In this document: positions 34,563 to 44,300 of the stretch, in pieces
Numbering within the stretch: position 1 is the first letter of the stretch
Layout of the letters: each line of letters starts with the position of its first letter
DNA from: Nitrospira defluvii
Lineage (GTDB): Bacteria > Nitrospirota > Nitrospiria > Nitrospirales > Nitrospiraceae
Direction: 5' to 3'
NCBI RefSeq assembly: GCF_905220995.1
Contig: NZ_CAJNBJ010000017.1
Span: forward strand, 248,001 to 312,000
Length of the DNA: 64,000 nucleotides
Notes under the pieces: generated by a model
Seen by the model: only the letters and a program-made list of their open reading frames with translations
Database searches by the model: none
What the model was told of the DNA's origin: nothing
Program-made: the position numbers and the translations under genes

Positions 34563-35255
34563 TCAGCGAGACGTACGCTCCAAATACGCCGTGATGTCCC
34601 TGACCTCCTGATCTGTGATCTCCCGTCTTCCCATGCTCTTCATGTTCTGTCGCATCCGCTTCACTACAGCCGTCCATTCTAAGGCTGTGTGCTGTTTCGG
34701 ATCAGGGAGAGCGTGGCATTGTGCACAAGTCTGCTGAAACAGCGCGGCACCCGGTGAGTCCGGCATGAGCACTGTGCCCGGTACCAATGCCCGCATCGCG
34801 TGCTGTTGAAGATACTGCAGCAATGTCTCTTCTTCCTGGGAGGACGGAGCTTTCACCTGCATCATCATGCCGCGCATTCCGGCCATCATCCGCTCGCGCA
34901 TCAACATTCGGCCAGCCACACGAGGCCAGTCTTCTGCCGTGTGCATCCGCGGACTGGGAAGATTGTGACATTGAGTGCAGTAGGTGCTCAGCAATTTTGC
35001 CCCACGGCTTTCTGGCTCAGGAAGGTCTTGAGGCGTAATGCCTGGCGGTAACATCCCGCCCATCATCTGCTGCATCATGTCCTTCATGTGGCCCTGGTCC
35101 ATCATGCCCTGATCGTTCTTGTCATCCATGCCCATCATCCCCATCATCGGCATCATGCAGGACACCACGGCACCCATCAGAAACAAGCTTGCACCACTGA
35201 GGACCAACACCATGGTTGTGAATAGTCGGCTAGAAGGTTCGCTTCCCTGCGTCAT
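34563..35255 (-). CDS. Dihaem cytochrome c, Met-rich
   Basis: About 230 residues from ATG 35255. An N-terminal membrane anchor (LVLSGASLFLMGAVVSCM) is followed by a Met-rich stretch (MMPMMGMMGMDD ... HMKDMMQQMMGGM), suited to Cu(I) binding, then two CxxCH haem sites (TYCTQCH and TCAQCH) separated by about 90 residues with Met ligands nearby. A periplasmic copper-linked electron carrier is likely. Confidence 0.8.
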   Translation of the reverse strand: MTQGSEPSSRLFTTMVLVLSGASLFLMGAVVSCMMPMMGMMGMDDKNDQGMMDQGHMKDMMQQMMGGMLPPGITPQDLPEPESRGAKLLSTYCTQCHNLPSPRMHTAEDWPRVAGRMLMRERMMAGMRGMMMQVKAPSSQEEETLLQYLQQHAMRALVPGTVLMPDSPGAALFQQTCAQCHALPDPKQHTALEWTAVVKRMRQNMKSMGRREITDQEVRDITAYLERTSR

Positions 35256-35361
35256 CGAACATCCTTCCCATTTCGTAAGACTGACGCTCAGCACACAGCA
35301 GAAAGAGAGTCCGTTTTAACGCACGACAGCTGAAGTTCTCTTCTTCTCGCACATACACGTT

Positions 35362-36099
35362 TCATGGCGGAGTTTGCACCTGGCCTTTGACGGGGCGATA
35401 GAAGCGACCGAGAGTATAGGGAGAGACACCGAGCCAGTACAGCACTTGCAAGGCCGTCCACAGTCCTAAGGTCCTCACCAAGCCACATCGTTCGATTCGG
35501 CGCGAAGAGGTCGTGACGGTAGCCGGACATTCGACGAGGCGGCCCCTGGCCTTCAGGGATTGCAGGAGCGCAACATCCTCGAAAATTGGAAACGGCGGAA
35601 AGCCGCCCATAGTGGTGTAGTGATGGCGTTTCACAAAAATCGCCGCGTCTCCATAACATAGTCCTACCTTATGCAAACGACGAAATAGCCACGTCAGGAA
35701 GCGTGCGCTGGATGTTGAGCCGGCGAACGTGACCGCGAAGCATCCACCAACGATGTCGGGACCTTGTAATGCCTCCTTGATATGCTCCACAGCGTTGGCA
35801 GGTGGAATCGTGTCGGCATGCACAAACCATAAGATATCCGCCTTAGCCAGACTGGCGCCCGCGTGCAACTGCCTTCCACGGCCGCCTTGCTCCCGCATGA
35901 CGCATGCGCCATGCTGTCGGGCAATCTCTGCCGTCATGTCCTGACTCCCGCCATCGACGACGATCACTTCTTTATGGCCTCGCAAGCGAGCTATGGCATG
36001 CAAGGTGGCGTCAAGCTCATCCGCTTCATTCAAAGCCGGGATGATAATCGAAAGGTCCGGAAGCGACTCTGCTTGGAATCGTGAGTGCTGTTGCGCCAT
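35362..36099 (-). CDS. Glycosyltransferase family 2, TIGR04283-like
   Basis: About 245 residues. LSIIIPALNEADELDATL and VVDGGSQDMTAEIA form the nucleotide-sugar-binding start, and WFVHADTIPP is the DxD-like site. A GT-A fold transferase, cytosolic or membrane-linked. Start ATG 36099 is behind AAGGAGCACGCC; in-frame upstream starts overlap the neighbouring gene. It lies among copper genes, which is unusual for the family. Confidence 0.8.
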   Translation of the reverse strand: MAQQHSRFQAESLPDLSIIIPALNEADELDATLHAIARLRGHKEVIVVDGGSQDMTAEIARQHGACVMREQGGRGRQLHAGASLAKADILWFVHADTIPPANAVEHIKEALQGPDIVGGCFAVTFAGSTSSARFLTWLFRRLHKVGLCYGDAAIFVKRHHYTTMGGFPPFPIFEDVALLQSLKARGRLVECPATVTTSSRRIERCGLVRTLGLWTALQVLYWLGVSPYTLGRFYRPVKGQVQTPP

Positions 36100-36119
36100 G
36101 CGGCGTGCTCCTTCGTTCT

Positions 36120-36575
36120 TCAGCGATGCCATATCGTGACGACCCGGAAGATCAACGGCGGGAGCAGCAGCATCTGGGCCACCGAGCTGACGCCCACGGC
36201 AACGCCCGGAATGAGGGGCATCTCTGCGGTATAGCTCCACCACTTCGCCCCGTAAATCATGATCCATTCAAGCGGAATGATCATGACAAGCCCGGTAACG
36301 GCCATGAGCGCATACCCTCGCAGCCCAGGATGCTGAAACCATCCTGGCTGACCAAACCAGATCCACCCGATGCAGAACATGAGCAGGACGAGCAGGCCGT
36401 CGCCGAGACTCATCGAGAAGCACTGCCACCAGGGAATAGAGGTTCCATCCCTTGCAACGTAAAGCGTGGACTGAGCGCGTTCCCAGGGATAATTGAAGAC
36501 AACCGCCGCAATAAAGATGCGTGCTAGAGTCGTGGCTAATGGGGTCCTTGAAGCGTCCTCCCACAACCGGCTCAT
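36120..36575 (-). CDS. Polytopic membrane protein
   Basis: About 151 residues with four hydrophobic helices (IFIAAVVFNYPWERAQ; LLVLLMFCIGWIWFG; ALMAVTGLVMIIPLEWIMIY; VSSVAQMLLLPPLIFRVV). No family recognised. Start chosen at ATG 36575; a longer frame reaches 36737 but its first part looks non-coding. It stands just upstream of the glycosyltransferase gene in the same direction. Confidence 0.65.
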   Translation of the reverse strand: MSRLWEDASRTPLATTLARIFIAAVVFNYPWERAQSTLYVARDGTSIPWWQCFSMSLGDGLLVLLMFCIGWIWFGQPGWFQHPGLRGYALMAVTGLVMIIPLEWIMIYGAKWWSYTAEMPLIPGVAVGVSSVAQMLLLPPLIFRVVTIWHR

Positions 36576-36645
36576 CGTCCGCCACCTGTCGCGACACAGC
36601 CAGGGGACCGCACCGTCAGAGTGTTGCTCTAAAGAGCCCTGCTTC

Positions 36646-37134
36646 TCAGAGCACGGTGACAGTGAAGTGTTCACGCCGTTCGGCTGCCCCCGCCCGCTGG
36701 ATCTTGACGGTGATTTGCCATTCTCCTGCCATGCCAAAGTTGGTGTTTGCCTGATACACGTCTCTAGTCATGGCCGCTGTCTCTTCCATCACAGTCATCC
36801 CTGGCATCGTCATGGTCACATCAAACGTCACCACGGCGTCTCTGACGGTTCCTCCGGAAGCATCGGTCAGCTTCACGCGCAACACATTCTCGCCCACTGT
36901 CGGTTTCGCAGGAATGGTGGAAAAGGCCACCATCAGATCCCCCACCCGTTTTTCAGCCTTCGTGTTATCACCCTTCGTTCCGGTCATCTCATGACTCCGG
37001 CCTTTGTCCCCCATGTCCATCTGTCCCATGTTGTCCTTGCCCATATCCATCTTCTCCATCGGCATCATGCACATACAGCCCGACACCACCGCCGGCATCA
37101 GGGACGCTGCAACAAACTGGGTTATGGATGTCAT
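36646..37134 (-). CDS. Met-rich exported YtkA/FixH-like domain protein
   Basis: 162 residues from ATG 37134 (AAGGAGGGAAGTGCG upstream). A lipoprotein-like signal (VSGCMCMMP), a Met/Asp/Lys stretch (MEKMDMGKDNMGQMDMGDKG) and a beta-sandwich domain (residues about 65-160; FSTIPAKPTVGENVLRVKL ... MTMPGM ... NFGMAGEWQITVKIQ). The same domain, with Met-rich linker, is fused to the end of the CusB protein at 40772-42454. It should bind periplasmic Cu(I)/Ag(I). Confidence 0.75.
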   Translation of the reverse strand: MTSITQFVAASLMPAVVSGCMCMMPMEKMDMGKDNMGQMDMGDKGRSHEMTGTKGDNTKAEKRVGDLMVAFSTIPAKPTVGENVLRVKLTDASGGTVRDAVVTFDVTMTMPGMTVMEETAAMTRDVYQANTNFGMAGEWQITVKIQRAGAAERREHFTVTVL

Positions 37135-37163
37135 CGCACTTCCCTCCTTGAGGTTGTTATTAG

Positions 37164-40100
37164 TCAAAGATTCTCTAACGGGACGAGACGTTTCTCCGCC
37201 CCGGCCTCGACAGGTGCCTCGGCCGGCAGAGACCTGCCCCGCCACAAGGCATACAACACCGGAATGACGACCAACGTGAGCAGGGTGGACGACACCATGC
37301 CGCCGATCATCGGTGCCGCGATCCGCTTCATCACATCCGCGCCGGATCCATGGCTCCACATGATCGGCAACAGCCCGATCAAGATGGCCGACGCCGTCAT
37401 CACCTTCGGCCGCACACGCTGGACCGCGCCTTCGATAATCGCCAGGTGAAGATCCGCTACGGAGTGAAGCCGCCCCTCCCGTTCCCACCGTTCATAGGCT
37501 TCGTCGAGGAAGATAATCATGATCACCCCCGTCTCAGCCGCGACGCCGGCCAAGGCAATGATCCCCACCCAGACGGCCACGCTCAGGTGATACTGGAGCA
37601 GGTACAGATACACAATTGCCCCGATCACCCCAAATGGCACCGACAGCAGCACGATCAGACTCCGAGTGACGGACCGAAAATTCATGTAAAGCAAGACGAA
37701 GATCAGAACAATAGTCACCGGCACCACGATCCTGAGGCGGGCCTTGGCCCGCTCCAGATATTGGAACTGTCCCCCCCACTCCAGTCGATAGCCGGGCTTC
37801 AGGCGGACTTGCTCGCGCACCACCCGCTGCGCCTCGGCGACATACCCGGCCAGATCCCGTCCCGTCACGTCCACGAACACAATGCCGGACAGCGAGCCTC
37901 GTTCATCGCGAACCGTGGGGGGGCCGGTCACCATCGAAATCTGGGCGAGCTGAGCCATGGGGATCGTCGCTCCACTCGGCGTCTCCACCAGGACGCGTCG
38001 CAGTGATTCCGGATCGTCCCGCAGGGCCCGGGCATAGCGGACATTAATGGGATACCGTTCTCGACCCTCGACCGTCTGTGAAATGTTTTTCCCCCCGATG
38101 GCCGACTCGATGACGTCCTCGACATCTTCGACGGTCAACCCGTACCGGGCGATCGCATCACGATCGACCTGAACATCCAGGTAGTAGCCCCCTGTGACCC
38201 GTTCGGAATAGGCGCTGCGTGTCCCGCGAAGTCCTTGCAGGAGGCTTTCGATCGTGAGTCCAATTCGCTCGATCTCAGCGAGGTCCGGGCCCAGGATTTT
38301 AATGCCGAGATTGCTGCGGATCCCGGTGGCCAGCATCTCCGTCCTGGTCTGAATCGGCATCCACCAGATGTTCGGCATCCCAGGGAATTTCAGCAGCGGG
38401 TCCAGCTCAGCAATCAGCGAATCCCAGGTGACGCCTGGCCGCCACTGCTCTTCGGGCTTCAAGGTCACCGTCGTCTCGGCCATACTGAAATGGGCGGGAT
38501 CCGTGGGTGTTTCCGCTCGCCCGACTTTTCCGAACACATGATCCACCTCCGGAAACTGCTTCAGAAGCTGGTCTTGTCGCTGTAAGAGCCGTGTCGCCTC
38601 GGTCACCGAAATCCCCGGCAACGCCGTCGGCATGAAGAGGATCGTCCCTTCGTTGAGCGGTGGCATGAATTCGGAGCCCAGCCGTGCATACAAAGGAACG
38701 GTGACGGCCACCGCCAGGACGGCGAGGATGATGACGAGCCACCTGACGCGCAACGCACCGGAGACGATGGGCCGGTACAGTCGCAGCAAGACTCGATTGA
38801 TTGGATTGCTCTCCTCAGGACTGATCGTTCCCTTCAGCAGCCAGACCATCAAGAGCGGTGCAACTGTGATCGAGACAAGGGCCGCAAAGAACATGGCCGC
38901 CGTCTTGGTGAACGCAAGCGGCTTGAACAGACGCCCCTCCTGAGCTTCGAGTGTGAAGACGGGCAAAAAGGAGATCGTGATGATGAGGAGCGAGAAGAAC
39001 AGCGGCTTGCCGACCTCCTGCGCGGCCTGCACGATGACGGCTGCCCGAGAGCCTGAGCGACCGCCGCGCTCCCATTGCTCCAAGCGTTTGTGGGCATTCT
39101 CGATCATCACGATCACGGCATCGACCATCGCGCCGATCGCAATCGCAATACCGGCCAGGGACATGATGTTGGAGGTGATCCCGAGATAGTACATGGCGAG
39201 AAACGACAGCAGGATCGCGACCGGCAATGTCAGGATGGCCACGAGGGCCGAGCGGAGATGAAACAGAAACAACAGGCTGATCAGACTGACGACCACGCTC
39301 ACTTCAATCAGTTTTTCCTTCAGCGTGGCGATGGCTCGACGGATCAATTCCGACCGATCGTAGACCGGAATGATCTCCATACCCGGTGGGAGCGACGGGC
39401 CGATTTCGGCCAACTTGTCCTTGACCCGCTCGATCACCGCCAGCGCGTTCTCCCCATAGCGCATGACGATGATCCCGCCCACCGTCTCGCCTTGACCATC
39501 CAGTTCCGCCACTCCCCGGCGCATATCCGGCCCCAGCACGACCTGGGCAAGATCCCGCACCGTAATCGGTGTGCCTTGCTGATCCGTCCCAACGGCGATC
39601 TTGCGGATATCATCCAACGACCGGATATACCCTCGCCCGCGCACCATATATTCGCGCTCCGTGACTTCCAGCACCCGTCCTCCGACATCGTTGTTACTCC
39701 GCTGGATCGCCTCGATGACCTTCTTGAGCGGAATGTGATACCCGAGCAGCTTCGTGGGGTCCACCTGCACCTGATACTGCTTCACGAACCCGCCTATGGA
39801 CGCGACCTGCGCCACACCCGGCACGCTTTGCAACCAGTAACGCAGATACCAGTCCTGAAAGGTCCGCAGGTCGGCGAGGTCGTGCTGGCCGGACTTGTCG
39901 ACGAGGGCATACTGAAAGACCCAGCCGACACCGGTCGCATCAGGGCCAAGCGTCGGCGAGACGCCCTCCGGCAGCTTTCCCTTGACCCCTTGCATGTACT
40001 CCACGACTCGGCTTCTGGCCCAGTAGATGTCCGTTCCATCTTGGAAAATGATGTAGACAAACGATAGCCCAAGAAAGGACTGGCCCCGGACATTTTTGAC

Positions 40101-40334
40101 TCGGGGCGCCCCCAGCATCGAGGTCACAATCGGATAGGTGATTTGGTCCTCCACGAGGTCTGGGCTGCGTCCCGGCCACTCGGTGAAGATGATCACCTGC
40201 ACATCAGACAGATCCGGAATCGCATCTAATGGCGTGTGATAGACGGCCCATCCCCCCCAACCCATCAGGAAGAGCAGCGCGAGCGAGACCAGAAATGTAT
40301 TTTTTGTACTCCACTCGATGACCCGTTCGATCAT
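37164..40334 (-). CDS. cusA: Cu(I)/Ag(I) RND pump CusA
   Basis: 1056 residues, full RND length. Helix 4 has AIGAMVDAVIVMIENAHKRL, the signature of the Cu/Ag (HME4) subgroup. Export through CusB and CusC. Start ATG 40334; the small lipoprotein gene lies 67 bases upstream. The order cusC, cusB, lipoprotein, cusA, accessory is compact, all minus strand. Confidence 0.95.
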   Translation of the reverse strand: MIERVIEWSTKNTFLVSLALLFLMGWGGWAVYHTPLDAIPDLSDVQVIIFTEWPGRSPDLVEDQITYPIVTSMLGAPRVKNVRGQSFLGLSFVYIIFQDGTDIYWARSRVVEYMQGVKGKLPEGVSPTLGPDATGVGWVFQYALVDKSGQHDLADLRTFQDWYLRYWLQSVPGVAQVASIGGFVKQYQVQVDPTKLLGYHIPLKKVIEAIQRSNNDVGGRVLEVTEREYMVRGRGYIRSLDDIRKIAVGTDQQGTPITVRDLAQVVLGPDMRRGVAELDGQGETVGGIIVMRYGENALAVIERVKDKLAEIGPSLPPGMEIIPVYDRSELIRRAIATLKEKLIEVSVVVSLISLLFLFHLRSALVAILTLPVAILLSFLAMYYLGITSNIMSLAGIAIAIGAMVDAVIVMIENAHKRLEQWERGGRSGSRAAVIVQAAQEVGKPLFFSLLIITISFLPVFTLEAQEGRLFKPLAFTKTAAMFFAALVSITVAPLLMVWLLKGTISPEESNPINRVLLRLYRPIVSGALRVRWLVIILAVLAVAVTVPLYARLGSEFMPPLNEGTILFMPTALPGISVTEATRLLQRQDQLLKQFPEVDHVFGKVGRAETPTDPAHFSMAETTVTLKPEEQWRPGVTWDSLIAELDPLLKFPGMPNIWWMPIQTRTEMLATGIRSNLGIKILGPDLAEIERIGLTIESLLQGLRGTRSAYSERVTGGYYLDVQVDRDAIARYGLTVEDVEDVIESAIGGKNISQTVEGRERYPINVRYARALRDDPESLRRVLVETPSGATIPMAQLAQISMVTGPPTVRDERGSLSGIVFVDVTGRDLAGYVAEAQRVVREQVRLKPGYRLEWGGQFQYLERAKARLRIVVPVTIVLIFVLLYMNFRSVTRSLIVLLSVPFGVIGAIVYLYLLQYHLSVAVWVGIIALAGVAAETGVIMIIFLDEAYERWEREGRLHSVADLHLAIIEGAVQRVRPKVMTASAILIGLLPIMWSHGSGADVMKRIAAPMIGGMVSSTLLTLVVIPVLYALWRGRSLPAEAPVEAGAEKRLVPLENL

Positions 40335-40401
40335 TTTTCACCCATCTCGTTCCGAATGCCTCTGGTAAGGCCGCAGGCCGGATGCCCTTCTCTCTGTCGC
40401 A

Positions 40402-40758
40402 TCACGGGATGAACCCACGATGAGATTTGGCCAAGTTCTCAGCTTCTTTTTCTGCATTCCTATAGGCCGCGGCGAGGATCGTACATTGTTGGACAAAATC
40501 AACCTTAGGACTGCCGTGGGACATCATCCGCTGTGCTCGTTCTGGATCCCTCCGGTATTCCTCCACCATCTGATCCATTTCCTTCGCCTTCTGACGGAGC
40601 CTGGCTGCTTCATTCTCATACCAAGCGACCAACGCCACATGATCATTCCTGGCTAACAGCTCAGCAGGAGGAGTGGCGACGAATGAGCAGGCTGACAATC
40701 CCAGCGCCACCAGAAATACAAGCATTGTGATAAGTCTCGTTCGCCAAACGCTTTCCAT
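40402..40758 (-). CDS. Small lipoprotein within the cus operon
   Basis: 118 residues. Signal ends GLSACSF. Mature sequence is similar to 34189-34527 (AELLARNDHVALVAWYENEA; LRQKAKEMDQMVEEYRRDP). Ribosome site AAGGAGACGACC. Located between cusB and cusA, so co-expressed; probably a periplasmic accessory. Confidence 0.75.
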   Translation of the reverse strand: MESVWRTRLITMLVFLVALGLSACSFVATPPAELLARNDHVALVAWYENEAARLRQKAKEMDQMVEEYRRDPERAQRMMSHGSPKVDFVQQCTILAAAYRNAEKEAENLAKSHRGFIP

Positions 40759-40771
40759 GGTCGTCTCCTTT

Positions 40772-42454
40772 TCACATTCCCTGCATGCCAGACATACCCC
40801 CGCCGCCGCCTGCGGTGACGGAAAACATTTCCTTCACATCGGCCTCGCCAGCACGCTGCACGGTGACGGTCAGGTCCCACCGGCCACCCATGCCAAGATT
40901 GACCTTCGCCTCATAGGCCCCGTCCTTACCGGGTTTCATCGGCACCGTGGCCGGCATCATACCCGGCATCGGCATCGTGTAGGTGAGCTGAACTTTTGCG
41001 TTGACGACCAGATTGCCTCCCTCACCTTTCACGGTGACCCGGATGAGATTTTCGCCAATCCGCGGTGAGGCGGGTTCTGTCGAGAGCGCAAGAGTCAGTC
41101 CCCCTGCCTTCTTGTCTCCCGACGCCTTCGCCATTTGCGTAGTCTTCTCCGGCTGTGTTTCTCCCATTGGCATGCCACCCATGTCCATCTGTCCCATCTG
41201 CGCCTGTTCCATTTTGATGCCGCCCATCCCCAGCGAACCCATCATGTCCATGGCGGCCATGAGCTTGCTCTCCGAATCGATCAGAAAGTTTCCGGATGTC
41301 ACCACCCGGTCACCTGCCTCGATCCCCTCCTGAACCTCATAAAAGGCTCCGATTTTTGGTCCCACCTTGACTTCCCGTGGTTCAAAAAGCCCTTCCCCGC
41401 GAACCAGAAAGACCTGCTTCCGCGTTCCAGAGTCCAGCACCGCCTGTTCGGGAACCGCGACCTGGTTTCCGCGATTGATCTTGAGCAGCACGTCTCCGTA
41501 CATCTCCGGCTTGAGTCGTAAACCAGGGTTCGGTAATTCCAGGCGGACTTTGACGGTACGAGCTTGCTCGTTCAGGTAGGGGTAGATGTACGAGACCCGT
41601 CCATAAAACGGTTGTCCTGGATACGAGGAGAACGTGATAGCGGCTTGCTGATCCACCTTGACAAACGGGACCTCGAACTCGTAGATCTCGGCATTCACCC
41701 AGACCGTCGACAAGTCCGCGATCGTGTAGAGCCTCATCCCGGGCTCCACAAACATCCCCCTGAAGACTTTTTTCTCGGTGACGTAGCCGCTGAAGGGCGA
41801 ATAGATCGGTATCGCGGTCTTGGCCTTGCCCCTCCGAGCCAACTCGTCGAGCTGTTGATCCGAGACCGTCCACAGGCGCAACCGGTCGCGTGCCGCGTCC
41901 ACCATGTGCTCCGCCTGCTCTTGCACTTCGGCAAGAGGACTGTCTTTCACCTTGGCTTGCGTTCGCAGCGCCAGCAGGTACTCATCCTGGCTGGCGACCA
42001 AGTCAGGGCTGTACAGTGTGAACAGCGGCTGACCCTTGTGCACGACCTGTCCCGTATAGTCCACCAAGAGCTCTTCCACCCATCCCGAGACCCGCAGGTT
42101 GATATGCGTAATGCGTTCTTCGTTGTAGTCCACTCTGCCGACCGCCCGGACGGTGGTCTCAAGCGGACGTGTTTCGACCACCGCTGTCTTCACGCCAATC
42201 AACTGCTGTTTCGTCGGCGTCACCATGGCATAGGCCTGGGGAGGACCGGTTTCCTGGCTCGGAGACATCGGCATCCCCTGCAGGCTGCGCTCCTTCTGCT
42301 CCGTCTGGCTTTGATCGGACGTCTTCTCGTCAGGGGGAAGGACTTGGTGTCGCTCCCATCCGGTCATGAACCATGACCCGAGCGTCAGCATCACGATTCC
42401 AGCTCCGGTCGCGATCCACATGGTTCGTCTTTGACTCCACATTTTCGTCATCAT
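40772..42454 (-). CDS. cusB: CusB adaptor with C-terminal Met-rich linker and YtkA/FixH-like domain
   Basis: About 560 residues, longer than ordinary CusB. First part: membrane anchor (IATGAGIVMLTLGSWFMTG), barrel-sandwich, helical hairpin and barrel domains (TVWVNAEIYEFEVPF). Then a Met-rich segment (MDMMGSLGMGGIKMEQAQMG) and, at the C-terminus, a beta-sandwich domain (LALSTEPASPRIGENLIRV ... MPMPGM ... GGRWDLTVTVQ) closely like the stand-alone protein at 36646-37134. The extra domain probably loads Cu(I) into the pump. ATG 42454 follows GAGGGATGTC. Confidence 0.93.
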   Translation of the reverse strand: MMTKMWSQRRTMWIATGAGIVMLTLGSWFMTGWERHQVLPPDEKTSDQSQTEQKERSLQGMPMSPSQETGPPQAYAMVTPTKQQLIGVKTAVVETRPLETTVRAVGRVDYNEERITHINLRVSGWVEELLVDYTGQVVHKGQPLFTLYSPDLVASQDEYLLALRTQAKVKDSPLAEVQEQAEHMVDAARDRLRLWTVSDQQLDELARRGKAKTAIPIYSPFSGYVTEKKVFRGMFVEPGMRLYTIADLSTVWVNAEIYEFEVPFVKVDQQAAITFSSYPGQPFYGRVSYIYPYLNEQARTVKVRLELPNPGLRLKPEMYGDVLLKINRGNQVAVPEQAVLDSGTRKQVFLVRGEGLFEPREVKVGPKIGAFYEVQEGIEAGDRVVTSGNFLIDSESKLMAAMDMMGSLGMGGIKMEQAQMGQMDMGGMPMGETQPEKTTQMAKASGDKKAGGLTLALSTEPASPRIGENLIRVTVKGEGGNLVVNAKVQLTYTMPMPGMMPATVPMKPGKDGAYEAKVNLGMGGRWDLTVTVQRAGEADVKEMFSVTAGGGGGMSGMQGM

Positions 42455-42469
42455 GACATCCCTCACTCT

Positions 42470-43747
42470 TTACAATTCCGTGCCGATGACCTGTTCGAGC
42501 TCAGCCACGCGGGATTCGCGATCGACCAGCACTCGCCAGTACGCCAGTTGAAACTCCCGCAAGGCCCGGTCTGCGTCGATAAGATCCAGAAAGGACGTCC
42601 TCCCAGTGCGATACCCGGCCCGCGCGGCTTCCACGCCCTGCTCGGCCTGGGGCAGCACCGTGGTCCGGTACAGCACCGCCACTTCCCAACTCGCCCGGAC
42701 TTTTGCCAGCAGGTCCCGGATCTGGAAGCGGGTCTGGTTTTCCGCTAGGTGGAGGTCTGCGCGTGCCGCCGCGACCGCCGCCCCAGCCTCTCGCACTCTG
42801 GCGTCGTACTTCGGCTTGGTCCAGAAGGCGAACGGCATGTTGATGGACACCACGGCGCCGAACCCGTCGTTCGCATGAAAGTTCTGGAAACGCTGGAACG
42901 CCACACTGACATCCGGGTAGTACTGGCGCTGGGCCAGCGCACGAGACTGTTCACTCCGCTGAATGGACAATTCGGCAGCCTTCAGTTCCGGTCTGGCCTG
43001 CACCGCCATCGGATACAGGTCCTCAAGGTCTTTCTCGAACCGCCCCTCACGCGGCTCCTGTGGAGGCCCCAACGGAAACCGTGGGTCCCGATCCAACAGT
43101 GTGTTCAGTCCACCCTGGGCGCTGTCGCGACGCTGTTCCAGAAGGGGGAGTTGCTGATACAGGGTGGAGAGCTCGACCTGGGCTTTCAATACATCGACCT
43201 GACTGCCCTTCCCAGTGCGGAACTTCGCCGTCGCGATCTCAAACAACTGTTTGAGCAGGTCGATTTGCTCGTGGTGGATTTGGAGCGCCTTATGTGCAAA
43301 AAACAGGTCGTAGTAGGCCTGCTTGAGGCGGGCGATCAGGTCCCGTTCCTTCGCGCGCAAGGCCTGCTCAGTCATGTCGGCCGAGCGACTGGCCACTTCC
43401 CCCTTGAGGGCCAGCTTGCCTGGGAACGGAAATGTTTGCGACACACCAAAGATCGCATTCTGCGTTTGTGTCACGTTGAAGGTCTGGGGGAAATTCCAGA
43501 GCTGAACTGATAGTGTCGGATCATCCAGCGACCGCGCTTGCGGCACCCGTTGTGTGGCCGCTTCCACGTGCTGCCGCGCCGCCTGGATTTCAGGATTCCG
43601 CGCCAAGACGTCCTGGATCAACCCTGACAAGCCCAACGTCGCTGACTGAACGCGTTCATCCGCATCGGCACGGTCTGGGAGTCCACCGACACACATCACT
43701 CCGGCCACGGCCATCGTGAGGCACTGGCGTAATGGATTCCATCTCAT
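42470..43747 (-). CDS. cusC: Outer-membrane channel CusC
   Basis: 425 residues with a signal peptide and two efflux-channel repeats (LSGLIQDVLARNPEIQAAR; ARPELKAAELSIQRSEQS). First gene of the cus operon; ATG 43747 with AAGGAGGATTCTC upstream. A TolC-like trimer is expected. Confidence 0.93.
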   Translation of the reverse strand: MRWNPLRQCLTMAVAGVMCVGGLPDRADADERVQSATLGLSGLIQDVLARNPEIQAARQHVEAATQRVPQARSLDDPTLSVQLWNFPQTFNVTQTQNAIFGVSQTFPFPGKLALKGEVASRSADMTEQALRAKERDLIARLKQAYYDLFFAHKALQIHHEQIDLLKQLFEIATAKFRTGKGSQVDVLKAQVELSTLYQQLPLLEQRRDSAQGGLNTLLDRDPRFPLGPPQEPREGRFEKDLEDLYPMAVQARPELKAAELSIQRSEQSRALAQRQYYPDVSVAFQRFQNFHANDGFGAVVSINMPFAFWTKPKYDARVREAGAAVAAARADLHLAENQTRFQIRDLLAKVRASWEVAVLYRTTVLPQAEQGVEAARAGYRTGRTSFLDLIDADRALREFQLAYWRVLVDRESRVAELEQVIGTEL

Positions 43748-43898
43748 GAGAATCCTCCTTCACAAACTCTTGGGCTCGGTACTCCAGCTGAACAACCGGT
43801 TCTCGGTGCAAACGACCGAGCAGAACGGCCTAAGTCGTCCAGCACGAAGACTGAGCAGTAGGATTTAGAACAGGTTGAGAAAACTCAGGATGGGAGGA

Positions 43899-44264
43899 TC
43901 AAATGCGAAGCACGATGGTGCTCGTCCGAAGCAGTTGAGACGAACTGTCTGAAGGTAAGGGGAACGGAGGCTTGAAAATCCCGTCTAGCGGCGGCGATGA
44001 GAGGAGAGAACCCAAAAGCGCGTCTTCCACCCACAGCAGTGGGCCATCATAGGACGGCTGGGGCTGACTCGATGCCTCGACAGTGAACGTCTTAAACGCG
44101 TCGCAGACCTGCCGTGCCGGTTGCTCTTCAGGTGTGGAACAGCCATTGCCCATCTCCGTGCTTGAACTGCTGCTCACCGGCAAGAGGCAGGCATAGGCGT
44201 TGAAGCTCAACACGAGAAGAAGCAGTACCAAGGTCGTTGAGAGGAAAGGACGGAAGCGGCGCAT
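43899..44264 (-). CDS. Small exported protein
   Basis: 121 residues, signal peptide (LVLLLLVLSFNAYA) followed by a Ser-rich, Cys-containing mature part and a Pro/Ser-rich C-terminus. Ribosome site AGGAGACGCTCC. It is upstream of cusC in the same direction. No family recognised. Confidence 0.55.
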   Translation of the reverse strand: MRRFRPFLSTTLVLLLLVLSFNAYACLLPVSSSSSTEMGNGCSTPEEQPARQVCDAFKTFTVEASSQPQPSYDGPLLWVEDALLGSLLSSPPLDGIFKPPFPLPSDSSSQLLRTSTIVLRI

Positions 44265-44300
44265 GGAGCGTCTCCTGAACAGGGAAACCTTACCACTCTT

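Noticed and set aside
39075-40067. Plus-strand open frame of 330 codons
   Set aside because: Antisense to cusA, no protein family features.
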